Shown: positions 51,904-64,000 of the stretch, piece after piece | Position numbering within the stretch: the stretch's first letter is position 1 | How the letters are laid out: each line of letters begins with the position of its first letter | Assembly: GCF_020882245.1 (NCBI RefSeq) | Contig: NC_083598.1 | Location: forward strand, 51,931,858 to 51,995,857 | Source of the DNA: Rhopalosiphum padi | Lineage: Eukaryota; Arthropoda; Insecta; Hemiptera; Aphididae | DNA length: 64,000 nt | Direction of reading: 5' to 3' | Position numbers and translations under genes: made by a program | Notes under the pieces: generated by a model | The model's database searches: none | Told to the model about the DNA's origin: nothing | Seen by the model: only the letters and a program-made list of their open reading frames with translations

Positions 51904-51938
51904 TTATTATTATTATTATTATTTATTTATTTATTTTT
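51904..51938. repeat. ATT/ATTT microsatellite
   Basis: About 35 bases of ATT then ATTT units. Confidence 0.7.
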
Positions 51939-52404
51939 CCATAACCATCACTAGTCACTACTCACTACACTATACATTTTGTATATACGATATCGATTAT
52001 TATTATGTTTACAAATATTTTATTATCATAGACATATACACATGTGTACATAACAACATAATAATACAACATGACGTGTGTACAGAGTACACATCAATGT
52101 ACTTACGTTAACGTCTTAACGACTATCATATATAACAATAATATTATATCACATGGTTATTATAATATTATACCTGCAACTACGAGTATAAAGATAAAAA
52201 TAATTTAACGATATTATTTATACCTACCTATAATTAATATCAACTACAATTTTAAATCGTATTTTTATGTTGAAAAATCCGAATAATAAAAGATACCATT
52301 TAGAATACAAGAACATACATAGTAGAATATCTAAAAAAATAATAACTTTAAGACTTATACAAAAACTGCATTCTACGCGACAATGAACATTTTCGACAAC
52401 TTAC

Positions 52405-52422
52405 TTGATCTTGTTCAGCCAT
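52405..52422 (-). other. Candidate alternative first coding exon of the dynein gene (MAEQDQ)
   Basis: ATG GCT GAA CAA GAT CAA is followed by a consensus GTAAGT donor in phase 0, compatible with dynein exon 2. It encodes only six residues. It lies about 8 kb upstream of exon 2, with no competing minus-strand coding exon recognised in between other than the candidates listed. It could instead start an unknown gene. A short exon with a good donor can occur by chance, so confidence is modest. Confidence 0.35.
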
Positions 52423-53828
52423 GATTTTTTAATTACGACTCGTCCGGCAGAATTCACTCACTTATATATATATTATATATATTTATATGATATATCAATT
52501 ATTCGTAAAATGTGTAAAATCGTATGTAGAACGATGACGGGCGGTCAGCCGCGATAATTCGGTGGTTGTTTATAACTTATATAAATATATAGCTTCTGTA
52601 TAACATGCATAGTTTTTTTCGGATATTTTTTTTACACAGTTACCACGTCAAAGTCTTTTAGCGCCGCACGGGTTAACCATCGTCGTCGTCGCATTACTGC
52701 GCTATATATTATTATGCAATCTAAACGCCTACCCTCCGCCATCGTATACCGTTAATGTGTCTGTACAGTATTATTGCGTACATGGAAAAAGATAGAGAGA
52801 AAAAAAAGAGGGGAAAAACGACCGAAAAGTCCCGAAAAGTCCCGTTAAAAATATATTCATGTCTTATTATTACTATCATCATTATTATTGTTATTATTAT
52901 ATTGTTTATTCCGTTTTCAAATCGCGTGTAAACAACGTCGCGGAAAACTAAATACATACACAATACACGATGATATGTACTACTGCACGCTCTTTTACTC
53001 ATAACCTTTTTCAACTGCCATGCTCGTTTTCAGAAACATAAAAACCAAGATACTAAACGTCTATACAGCACGAATTTCTTATTAAGAAAATAGTCTTACC
53101 TTTAGCTATAGTAATTGTATTATTTTCGTTATTAATTATTATACTCATTTATTCAATAAATATACAATACAATTTGAGAAGAAATTCTAGACATTTCATG
53201 TAAAATTATTATACATTTATTTAGATAGTCATAATTGTTGTCTTAATTGGAAGTTAGATATCAATTTTGAATTGATAAATTAAATTATTGCACTACCAGT
53301 GGCGAGGCGAACTGAACATTTTCTAGAGGCAAAGAAAAATATGCCAATGACCCACTCACTACAAAGGATGCAAAAACAAACATGGGGGTTGGATAACATA
53401 AATTAATATAATTTATACATACAATTATAATACAACTAACTTTATTTCCTATCAGTATTGATTACCTATTGAGTATCATTTTACATTTACAATTAGAACT
53501 CTTTATAATCTCAGTAGCAATTACCTTTGAAATTTATTACCGACTGCACCACTGTTCACAATACTACAGACATGGTCCAACTGCAGATTCGGCCACGGAA
53601 GCAAATAAGCGATGGTTGATCGGCATGCAGCTAGGGTGCAATGTGGTATCCGACAACGACTCTAGCTACCGAATATAAAAACCAAAACAAATAAACAACA
53701 CGGGTCGGACGAATAATTAATATCAAACTGAGCCACAACGAAGCGCATTCAAACTAACAAAAAAGAATTTATCAAATTACAAAGTTATTTACTGCACAAT
53801 TGTATTATATAATATATAACTATTAGAT

Positions 53829-56800
53829 TTATTTCGACTTTTTATCATTTAAATTAATCATCTTCCTTAAATAATTGATAGATTTATATAAAATAAACGT
53901 GGTTAAAGCTATAATTGCACCAATAAAAATCACTATGTCGATAACAAAATATTGATACCAACTTAAGCTCGTAGACACGGGTAAATTGTGGTTAATACCG
54001 TTTCTGATTAAGTATTCAACGGAAAACACTGCGGCATCCATCGCGGAAACTGATAGGTCTAAGAAGATATTGGAAACTCTTTGGGCGTTGTTCTTATAAC
54101 TGAAATAAAACGTACTATTAATACACAGATATAACCACATAAAAAAGGTGTAAAAGCTTAATGACTTACAATTATTTCTTAAATTAGGTTAAATTGGTTT
54201 TGAAAATAAATATCTTAAAAAATGATTGCAAAAAGAGGAGATCTTGGTTTTTCCATGTTTGATTGGGTTTGACATTAATTTAAATTAATTTGTGAAAATA
54301 CAGATTTCTATAAATTATAATAATTTTTTTTTTATTTGTGGTGATAAAAAATGTTGATTATCCGGTAAACAAAAAATTCATCATAAATTGTTGTCACTAA
54401 AATTTTAACAACTAATTAAGCTTAAAGATGAATTAATTTTTTTTTTTTTCGGTGTTCGTGTTCAAATTTGGTGAATAATAAGTATTTAAATTTAAAAAAA
54501 CGATTAACCCCCACACAATTTTAGTTATTTTTGTGTAATTAAAAAATATTTATCACTGGAACTTGAAAATGTTTACCAACAAGTACATAATATTATGTTA
54601 TTATTTTTATACAAATTTAAATTTCCAAAATATTTAAACTCAATTTAAGCTATTTATATCACGACTGTATTCAAACCGTTGCACGCTGTATAAGATAGTT
54701 TTATATTGACTTATTAATTAATAACAGTAATATATGATTTAATAGTTATAATACAATTGTAATATAATATTAGCGATAACTTCGGTAAAAAATCGTTGAA
54801 CATATTGTAATACTAATAATCATAATAATTTAAATACGTAAATTTTAAAATTTTCCTTGGAAATTGAAGCTGACAAGCCCTTTACTGGCTTTAATACTAA
54901 AAATTATTTTAACTGCAATGATTTATTATTGAATTCGAATGTAACAAATCCATTATTCTGAATTATATACAATGACGAATTAAGTACCCAATAATATAAT
55001 ATTACACAGCTAAAATGATTTTATAGGAATTTGATTAAAATACCTTCAGATATCAATTTAATTCAAATGTTGTAACTTATTTTCAACTTTATTTCAAAGT
55101 CTGGATAAAAACGTATTCACGTAGGCATTTATAATATTATTATATTATATTTTTGTATATTAACCTAAATATTATCTTACCTAATATTAAACAAAATGTT
55201 TTCTATTGCATCGTCGATAACTTTGAGGTTCAGATTTTCCATTGCAATTTCGATTCCGAAACCGTTTTCAGTGACAAACCTCATATTGTAATACTGGTCG
55301 GTAAAAAATGGAAATCCAATCAATGGCAAACCATTATGTAGGGCTTCCACAAGACTATGATATCCACCGTGAGTGATGAATAGCTTACAGTTCTTATGAC
55401 CTTTGAATAGAAACAATTAGAATACTAAATTATAGTTATAATCGACCAACAAATATAATTGTAGCTAATCTAATAAAAGTCATAAATTATATAAATTATA
55501 ATAAAGTTTAGTTGAAACAATATTTCAGGACAATAATACATTAATATACAATGTTTTTATAACTGTATTAATAAAAAATATCATAAATAATAAATAATAT
55601 TATGTAAACCAACATACATGCAGTGTATAATATGTAAGTATCAATATTAGGTATACTTCCGCAGCTTTGAGATTTAATGTTGGTTTCTAATTCTGATATT
55701 TCCGTTGATTTTAAAAACATAAAATTTGCATAATGCAATTTACAACAAATACTATTATTTGACTTTTACACATACCTACATTTAAAGAATATTACTTAAA
55801 GTTACTCTTTATTTGTAGAAATATGTTGTACATTTATAACTATATATTATGTGTTATAATTAACATAATTTAATATAACTGATAATAGAAATAAACATTT
55901 TTAAATATTTCCATAAAAGTCCTTACCTATTTTTTTGATTACTAAGAAAAGCAAATTTTGCCTATAACTTATTTGTTTTAATAACAGAAAAACAAAATAT
56001 TAAATATATTGAAAAATAAGATACTAAACTGATTAAATTCTAATATTTTTTGTAAATAATATCAGTTCAGACAAGGAACAAAAAAATCAAAAATAATTTA
56101 TTATAATGAGTAATATTATTTTAAAACATTTTTAATTTAAAATAAACAACTTGAAAAAAATTGTAGTATACTGATTCTACGGCCATTATTGATTTAATTA
56201 TTTAAATCAAACACTAATTTATGCATCATCGTTTGAAAATAAATATTCGTCGTATAACTAATCCGGTTTGTACTTACAGTTAATGAAATAATATCAATTG
56301 TACGAATTTGTGTAACACTCGTTTAATCGATATTTATTTTATGTTATAAACTCATATCATATATATTATAATAGTATATAGACTACAATACGGTCAAACA
56401 TAATTTTTTTTTTTTTTGTTAATGAACTAAATAAGATTTTTATAATTTGCATTTGATTTAATGATTTTGCCTTTACTTTCTTTAGATAAATATATAATAT
56501 AATCTTCCGCGATGTTACCGAAAACTTTTTGAACCACTAAAGTGAGTCTCAAAAAATTTTAATTGGTGCCTGTCATGTTGTATAATTCTTATGTAAAAGT
56601 ACTGCTTGGTTGTGTCTGGGAACCTGCAGTATATTTTCGAATGTTTGATATTTATTTATAGTATTTATGCACTTACTTAAGATGTATTGTTGTGGAAACC
56701 ACTTGTCGATGTACACGTTGTCGGGTAGGTTGTCGATGGTCCCGTTTTCCCACTTCCACAACACGATTTGTTTGAGCTTTCTAAACGATTCGACAAACAC

Positions 56801-59800
56801 CTCTACGTTGCGTTTCGCCAGGTCTGACATCTTTATGTTCGATCCGAAACTGAAATAGATTACCCCATGAATCGCACCATCGAGGAGTGCTTTAAATTTC
56901 TGTCGAACGTTATAAAAATGAAGATTTAAAATCTGGTTCAAAATTAACTATTTAAAAAACTGTGTATTTGCTATTTAATTCAGTGTTCAATCAATGAAGT
57001 AGTATCTACATTATCATTTTTTATAGAATAAAAATAAATTATTTTATTCCCCCCCCCCAAAAAAAAAAAAAATCAGTATTCATTGTACATTATAATAATA
57101 TGTATAATATTATACATTTTTCCAAGAACTAAATCGTTCAATACATTTATAGAATTGCATAAGTACTATTTATATGGTAATTAGTAATTACTAATATTAT
57201 AATAATAATGTATGATGTATAAGTGTAGTATTTTTAATCGTAAAATTAACTGAGAAAAGGCAACTATATATGTTGTATTTTCTTAAGTTAATACCTAATA
57301 AGTTTTATTTGTCAAAATACATAAAATATATTGAATAGTTATTAGCTATATAAATTATCTACTAATAAATACATTAAGTATATATCAATATTTAAAATTA
57401 AATTAATATAATATGATATATTATATAACATTAAAAAGGTCGATTATTATTTATTACTAGGCAGTTGTTTGCTTAGGTAATGTAGATATGCGTAATTATT
57501 TCGGTGCATACTACTTGCGTCCGAAATTAGGTATTATCAGTAGGTGAATTGCGTCCCGCAAAAAAGGATTCAAAAGGGGTCATGCCCTATTTGTGTCCCA
57601 GTATACCCTTTTTTATAACCAAATTGTATCCCGAAAATATAATCGATATCAATATGTTAAAAAAAACACATTTATGTTTATTTTAATTTATAATATAAAA
57701 AATAGTTTCATAAAATCATATTGTCATCATATCATTCAAATCAATATATAAAATTCATATGTTTTACATTTTGCCATGATAATAATAATTATAGTTCATT
57801 TCAAATATAGTATAAATTAAACGTTTATTATAAAGTTTAATGGAGAAATTTCATTTTTTTAAACTTTCGATTTGTTTTTTTTAAGTATTCTAATTTTAAA
57901 TATATTTTTTCTGTAATCTTTTTTTTGTAGTATTAATGCTTTAATGGTTATTAATACAACACATCATAATTTACCTAATTATTATTATATACCACGATTA
58001 GTATAGATAAATTATATCTACAAACTGAACTGTTCCCATCACACAAATAATGTTTATTATACAATATAGCAGGGGTCACTAACTGGCGGACCGCGGTTCG
58101 CATCCGAACCACGAACACTTTTTTACAGACCCTTATCCACGGAGTAGATTTTAAAATTTTTATAATACCTATATAAACAAATAAAAATTAAAAGTGTGTC
58201 ATTTAAAATTTATATTACAACACATAAATTTAATTAATCTGTATTGAACAAATACATAAATAGATCAATATAAATACAAATTTAAAAAAAAATGTATTTA
58301 TTAACGTGTGTAAATTATTAAAACTGTTAGGGACCGCGGCCATTATGGTAAATTTCAAAATGGGCCTCCATAAAAATTAGTTGGTGACCCTTGCAGTATA
58401 GTTTATGAACTATTGATTTTAGTATAATATAGAATATATAGATAATATCGATAATAATTATACAGCCAACTTATGCGTCCTCAAAACGGTACGCAAGTTA
58501 CCGGTAAAATTTACTACCTAAAAAATATACCTTTTTTGGGACGCAATAAGTAACCTACTAACATGCAGCCAATTTTTTTAATTATTTTTTTTAATTATTT
58601 TTCTTTGAAGAACCGAAGTTTTTACTATTTTAATTTTTTTTACCATTTTAATTGTACCTTCCAAAGACTTAAGATAATGTAAAAAAAAAAAAACAGTTGT
58701 CTTTATAAGTTAGGCCTCGTGCAGCTTACCTGATTGACCGAGACAGACGTCTTCGGCCGCATGTGCATACCGGCTGCTTGTACCACATTTGGCGGATATG
58801 GTCTGGGGTATGACACGGAATAGTGACTGTTTACCAACGTGAGTTGGACGGCGCGGCGGAGCTCGTCCAGCGGCGGGCAGTTCTGGTGCCCGGGGTACGT
58901 ATATAGGTTGGCTAGCATTTGCTCATCTGCGTTCCAGAACGCAACCTTGGCCACAAACAGCTCAGCAGCAACGATCGCCGTGTTGTACAAGCGCTCGCTG
59001 AACGACATGGAATCTGAATACCGAAGCCAAAACGATGGCACGTACGCAGGATGGTCCGGCAAGCCCAGTGATTGGCTGAGCGTTACTGACGATGACATCG
59101 GAGTCAAGCACACTATCGGAGCGTTATATCTGCACAGTCATCACAAAATATTATGATACAGGATAATTAAAAAAATAACCTTTGATCGAGTCATCCTGTG
59201 AATGCATAGGTGCAAATAGGTGGTGGAAACCATACGCTATACATATTAAATAATATTTCACAGAAAATGTTTTATCGACAAGGTAAAACATTAGCTATAA
59301 GAACGAGTATGTTAAAGTAACGGATTTTCAAATTGAATTATTCTTAAAGCTTCTGAGATTACTTTGATTCCTAGATAATAATCTTATGTTTAAATTTTAT
59401 AAAAGGTAAATTATTCAGTCTTATTTTAAAACTAAAACTCAGAATACTGCAATTTGTTATTCTTATTATGAATGTAAAATTTGATATGTTATACACATTT
59501 GTAAGAACTATCGTGTGGGTGTTACGTCCTCTTAAATACTTATCCCTATGGTAGGCCACTTTATATTATGCCTCGTCAAGTTATATTAATTAATTATTAT
59601 GATAGCATAATTCAAATTCCTAACTAATAAATAAGTATGACGCAATATCACAGCGACTGCACGGACATACAACTGTTCATATTACATTATGGACCGAGTA
59701 TGGGCATTTGCCATTTCAGGTTATTATTAGAAAAGACTACTTTAGTGGTATTATTAATTATTAAATAATTTTAAATTTAAGTCATTAATTTGAAATACAG

Positions 59801-62800
59801 TAGAGTTCCCTAATCAGAAAAAAATGTATGATAACGTGTTGCATCAGCTGTCAAACTTTCACTAAAATTATTGCCTGCTTAATTTTTTCTCAAATTAGGC
59901 CTATTTATTACTTTTGATTATTTGAGCAAAATATTCAACCTATAATAATATTCAAAATTATTATAATTTGCTATTCAATAGTTTTGACTACTCTGTTTGA
60001 TGTCTTTATTTATATAAATACTTTTTAGTAAAAAAAGTCTGGCGATTAAAAGAATATTTAAAATAATTAAAAATCTTGAAATATATCAAAACTTTATTGT
60101 GATAAGATTGAATTTTACCCGAACACCAAAAAGTGAAAGATCAACGCTGATTTATTACGTTATTCCATTTAAATTTCCTATTTAATAGTTAATACAACTG
60201 CAAAACAATTATAAATATTATTAGTTATTACCTATGACCCAACGCCAGGTAAACGTCTGAGTACCAACATTCAACCAACACCAGATCAAAGGAATTCCGA
60301 GTGTTGTTGAGAAACGAACGAGTCTCATTCAGCACCAGAGTTCTCTCGACCATTTTCATCAAGGATCGCTGAACGTTAATCATATTGCTCACCCGATATG
60401 CATTGCGGATATCCATTGGATTGCTGATTCTATGGATTTTCACTATGCCACATAAAATAATTATATATTTTAAATCCGTTACTAAATAAATCCCATTCTA
60501 TATTAACCATCCTCTATATCAGGGTTCTCCAACTTTTTTTTTAAGGCGGACCAAATTTGAGATACGTTTTTTCATCGTGGGCCAACGCGCAACTGCGTGA
60601 GTAGTGAGTACGCTGCATGTCAGATAAATCATAAATGTGATCGATAGGTTTTTCTATTATTAGCTAGTATTGCCAGCATTGGTATATAAGTATGACTACA
60701 TATATAATAACTAATAAGTTTTTATGAATAACACCAAATGAAAAAATTAATAAATTAATAATTATTTTCAAAACAAAATTTAGTTTGACGGACTGGTTCA
60801 AAAACGCGAGCTGTAGGCGGGAGACTTCTGCTCTGTATAACTGATTTTAATATAATTTTAGTTTATTGATATTTTTTCCACACAAGTCCACATTATTAGG
60901 ATAGCTGGCTACACATTATCATCGGGAAATAATGGAAAATATTAAATCTTGTACTGTATTCTGTATAATATTATTTTTGATTAAAAATGTGAATGCTGGA
61001 TGGGTCAAAACCAGTGATAACGATTTTGTACCTTTGTTTCATTTAGTAGCACGATTGCGTACGATTTTTCTACCTGACAATTAAACACATTACGATTGCA
61101 TAAGAAAATGAGTGCAACGTTGTCAACACTCAACATATATACTTAGTATTATTTATAACAATACTAATATTTCAAATAAACATAGTAAATTAATTGAAAA
61201 GCCGTTATATAAAAAGAATATTTTTATTGTTTTTATTATTCAATTAGGTTTATGTTATATATATAAAAAATAATAATATTATTTGAAATGCAACTATTGA
61301 AATAAAACTAATATAGAATAATTTAGGTAGGAAAATGTACGCAATTGTAATACTGAAAAGGGTAATACGCAATCGTATAAAACACTTGTCATAACGAGTA
61401 ATTAATTATGCATAATATTATCCACAATATATATATTGCATACCGTTAGGAATGGGTACGTGTCGGTAAGTGGCCGGGACGTCATCCTTTGGATAAAACG
61501 GAGTGACTACGGTCACGCGGTGACCACGGTTCGCCAATTCCAAGAATAGTGGATTGAAACCGGAAAAATGGCTGGAAATTGGCAGCGGGAAGAACGCTAA
61601 TATATTCGCACTAGCAGTGATCGAGTTTACTAAGTTACTGGTGGCGATAATAAAAATCCCGATTATTATTGAAACCTGCGAAAAAAATAAAAAATATATA
61701 TCATATAATATGAAGCCAGTAAACCAAAAAATATAAAAGGTTCATTGATTATCATCTATGACATTTTCGATTCTTCTAGTACGCCAAGGATCCAAGAAAA
61801 AAATATACAGCCCCAACGCCCGCAACAATATTATGTTTATTACCTTTTAACATAAAAAATAATTTATTGAAAAACAATTTATTGCACGATTCCTGAGGAT
61901 TGTCAAAAATATATTATTTATATTTAAAGTACCTACATTAAAGGGGTGTAACACGATTGCGCTCGCCCTACTATATAACTATATAAATATCATTCCAAGC
62001 GTGTTTTATTTTTTGTTCCCATCTATCTGATCAAAGAAATTAAAATAATAATACACAATGTAGGTATAGTATACAAATACAAATATTACAAAATACATTT
62101 GATATAAACTATATGACGTTATAATATAATTACGCTAAGTGATAATAAAAATTTGAAAATTGATTTACATTATTGTTATTGAATACAATGATACAATAAT
62201 TAATGTTAGATAAAGGATTCAAAAATTAACTCCCGACAATACATTCATATTTATTGGTAGATATGATGAATACCTACCCATTTATATTTTAAAATTCCTG
62301 AAAAGAAGTTCTAAATGAAATTTTACGGTGAGTTGTTGATTATTGTCACTATTAATATACAAAATTAAATAAATTTACTTATAAGTTATAAATTTATAAT
62401 CTAGGTTTAATAAAATATTTTTATTTAAGAACGAAAATATCTAATAGGTAGGTATTTAAAGGTTGCTTAGGTCGCTATTATCACTTGTTGAATTTTATTT
62501 TTATCGAAAAATTTGAATTTAAATAATGTAATAATATTAGTTTATAGACACATTTAAAAACCAATAATTAAAAAAAAATTTAAATTAACATTTAACATTT
62601 ACATCTTATTGAGACCGAGTAAAAGTGTATGTATGGGGGTTAACAATAAATTTACAAGGACGGAATAGCCAAGAGCACTAGTAGGCCTCACTACAGCTCT
62701 TCTTGTAACAGTAACTCGTAAAAGTCAAATCTATAAAATGGTATATTATATTAAGCAATAGTCTTCCGTACGTATATGTATTTGTGTATGTGTAACGTGT

Positions 62801-62822
62801 GTGCACTTACTTGAAAAAACAT
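53829..62822 (-). CDS. UGT: UDP-glycosyltransferase (UGT), complete, seven coding exons
   Basis: An ER-membrane enzyme that transfers a sugar from UDP-sugar to small lipophilic compounds (plant toxins, insecticides, pigments, hormones). Exons: 62811-62822, 61444-61675, 60232-60442, 58730-59129, 56677-56899, 55181-55400, 53829-54099. They total 1,569 nt (522 residues, the usual UGT length) with all phases matching. The first exon encodes only MFFQ and continues into a hydrophobic signal peptide (about 5-26). ANILAFFPLPISSHFSGF follows, with the probable catalytic His at 40. The acceptor half has FDLVLVECWYSDVY and the donor half GVIYFSFGSNIK. The UGT signature runs from about 366 (LFITHGGYHSLVEA ... 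FPFFTDQYYN) with D394 and Q395. A membrane helix at about 483-504 precedes a basic tail ending KKSK, a KKXX-type ER retrieval signal. No defect is seen. Substrate cannot be predicted. Confidence 0.95.
54100..55180 (-). other. UGT intron 6 (1.08 kb), nothing recognised
   Basis: AT-rich with T-runs; a normal GTAAGA donor at 55175-55180. Confidence 0.55.
55401..56676 (-). other. UGT intron 5 (1.28 kb), nothing recognised
   Basis: AT-rich; GTAAGT donor at 56671-56676. No nested coding sequence seen. Confidence 0.55.
57538..58560. mobile_element. DNA element (about 1.02 kb) with GCGTCCC-type terminal inverts, in a UGT intron
   Basis: Left end CAGTAGGTGAATTGCGTCCC and the complement of the right end (TAGTAGGTTACTTATTGCGTCCC) match, each followed by an A-run and GG. 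The interior is AT-rich with no transposase frame. A separate hAT MITE lies inside, so this element is the older insertion. Confidence 0.6.
58070..58393. mobile_element. hAT MITE (324 bp) nested in another element, with 8-bp target duplication
   Basis: Left end CAGGGGTCACTAACT and the complement of the right end (CAAGGGTCACCAACT) are typical hAT terminal inverts. Flanks CAATATAG (58062-58069) and CAGTATAG (58394-58401) match at 7 of 8. It contains a small hairpin (GGTTCG-CAT-CGAACC). Confidence 0.85.
59470..59545. mobile_element. Solo end of the TTAA-flanked foldback family
   Basis: CGTGTGGGTGTTACGTCCTC followed by TTAA resembles the right end of the 11.1 kb element. No matching left end was found nearby, so it is probably a truncated copy. 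Confidence 0.5.
60521..60834. mobile_element. hAT-like MITE in UGT intron 2
   Basis: CAGGGTTCTCCAACTT at the left and the complement of the right end (CAGAGCAGAAGTCTCCCGCC) are hAT-like ends; GCGGACC and GGCGGGAGAC blocks lie just inside. No clean 8-bp duplication seen. Confidence 0.5.
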
Positions 62823-64000
62823 TTTCAAAAAAGAAAGTGACCTTTAAAATATAACCATGTATAATATTTTATAATTTATAATGGTCTGTTTGAGATTGCG
62901 ATGATGTTTTAGTAATATTATTTATTGTAACTTCAGAGAATAGACAAAAACCGTTACTGCGAGTTCGCAACGAAATGAAAAACTGATTATCGCTTGACCG
63001 AAAGTACGCCTATAATAACTAAAACGATCGTTATCGATAGAGTGATGTACACCTGTATTAGATTTACATAATATATGAATTTACCAATATACAGTATACA
63101 GGATCGTTCAAATGGTACCGGCTATTGAAATAAGTTTTTACGTACCTATATTTTCTGCATTATACTATTATATTATATTGTGTTACACTATACGACGGAG
63201 ACGATGACTTTTATGTCAAATGATGTGAATAATAATATTTTACTAATTCCCTGCAATAACGAACTATATGGTAGCAGATAGCTGAATAGCTGATGATTTG
63301 TAGATGTGACTTATATTTTTACAAATTATCGCTCAACTGAAAAAATATTTTTATCGTGCATTTTCTAAGCCACATAAACATGATTCATAATCATATTATT
63401 ATTATAATATCTTACAGACACATTATTTTAACTAAATTATCATTATTTCTGTATGCCCTGTTCATTCGTGAAAATTGGAAACGTTCTACGATGTACGAAT
63501 ACCTACCCCATACGATTATTAAACGCATTAGTATTTAGATAATGTTTTCTCTGAGATGGCCGTTGACTTTTTATTTAGACCAATATTAATAATATAATAT
63601 ATTATTAAAAATAAAAATAAACATAGAACATATTTGAGATAAGAAAACTTAGAGAATAATAATTTAATTTAATTTTAGTGTCTATATAGTTAATGTTTGT
63701 ATTTGGTCTGTGCCATTCATTGTTTGCTTTTCCAGGGTATACAAGTATAAGCAATTTAAGTAAGTTATTTAGAAGTAACATGTGTTTATTAAGGGTATGT
63801 CATAACGTTTACCGTAGACTATCTGAATGTACACTTGGTAAAAGTTAGGTACGTATACTGCACTCGACATTTATTGTGATTACAAAATATTATGGTATCA
63901 TAAATAGCTAAAAATACGGGAATATTTATCAACAAACAACGCATGAAACCCGATTACCCTAATTTGTATTTTAAAACATAACATGTAATAGCATATAGGG
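62823..64000. other. Upstream flank of the UGT gene, probable promoter region
   Basis: Lies 5' of the UGT start. AT-rich with scattered CG-richer spots (about 62950-63030). No specific promoter element or other gene is supported. Confidence 0.4.

Noticed and set aside
53100..53148. Minus-strand ATG opening ending at a GTAAGA donor, considered as another dynein first exon
   Set aside because: It ends in phase 1, which does not fit dynein exon 2, and its low-complexity Ile/Asn content suggests chance.
53295..53700. CAGTGGCGAGGCGAACTG start resembling a hAT-like end
   Set aside because: No matching inverted end or target duplication was found downstream.
58098..58122. tRNA-like GGTTCGCATCCGAACC hairpin
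   Set aside because: It is internal to a hAT MITE, and no acceptor stem or anticodon arm can be built around it.
58839..59156. 105-codon plus-strand frame
   Set aside because: Antisense shadow of the UGT exon 58730-59129.

Overview
This window is AT-rich animal nuclear DNA. It has spliced genes with mostly short introns (often 55-110 bases), many small non-autonomous DNA transposons and AT-rich intergenic stretches. The gene set, the TTAGG-type telomere-like units (45.9 kb), the insect UGT with a C-terminal dilysine, and dispersed repeats that I believe are common in aphids point to a hemipteran insect, most likely an aphid. The species is inference. No bacterial, viral, rRNA, tRNA or CRISPR feature was found.

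Layout. 1-10.39 kb: no recognisable coding sequence; it holds transposon remnants (hAT-like MITEs, a pogo-like MITE, a roughly 1 kb long-inverted-repeat element) and one CpG-rich patch. 10.39-12.20 kb (minus): four exons of an AKTIP/FTS (Drosophila crossbronx) homologue, a ubiquitin-conjugating-enzyme variant without a catalytic cysteine; a 439-base foldback element with TTAA flanks sits in one of its introns. 12.2-16.85 kb: non-coding, with a CpG-rich likely promoter, a degenerate minisatellite and dispersed repeats. 16.86-44.66 kb (minus): a complete axonemal dynein heavy chain of the DNAH5/DNAH8 (outer-arm gamma) class. I placed 63 coding exons by hand; they join in frame to 14,157 nt (4,718 residues). 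Two further possible first exons lie at 46.9 and 52.4 kb. 48.42-48.83 kb (plus): a small opposite-strand candidate gene inside the extended dynein 5' region, whose reading frame breaks by one base at an A-run. 53.83-62.82 kb (minus): a complete seven-exon UDP-glycosyltransferase (522 residues) with signal peptide, UGT signature, C-terminal membrane anchor and KKSK tail; its introns carry several hAT-like and other elements, one nested in another.

The three main genes share a strand but have unrelated functions (vesicle/dynein-adaptor complex, sperm or ciliary motility, ER detoxification). I see no evidence of functional clustering. The most notable observations are the alternative dynein first exons that all end in phase 0 with Gln, the GC-AG intron, the acidic AAA2-AAA3 insertion, the small nested gene, and the transposon families with clear target-site duplications.
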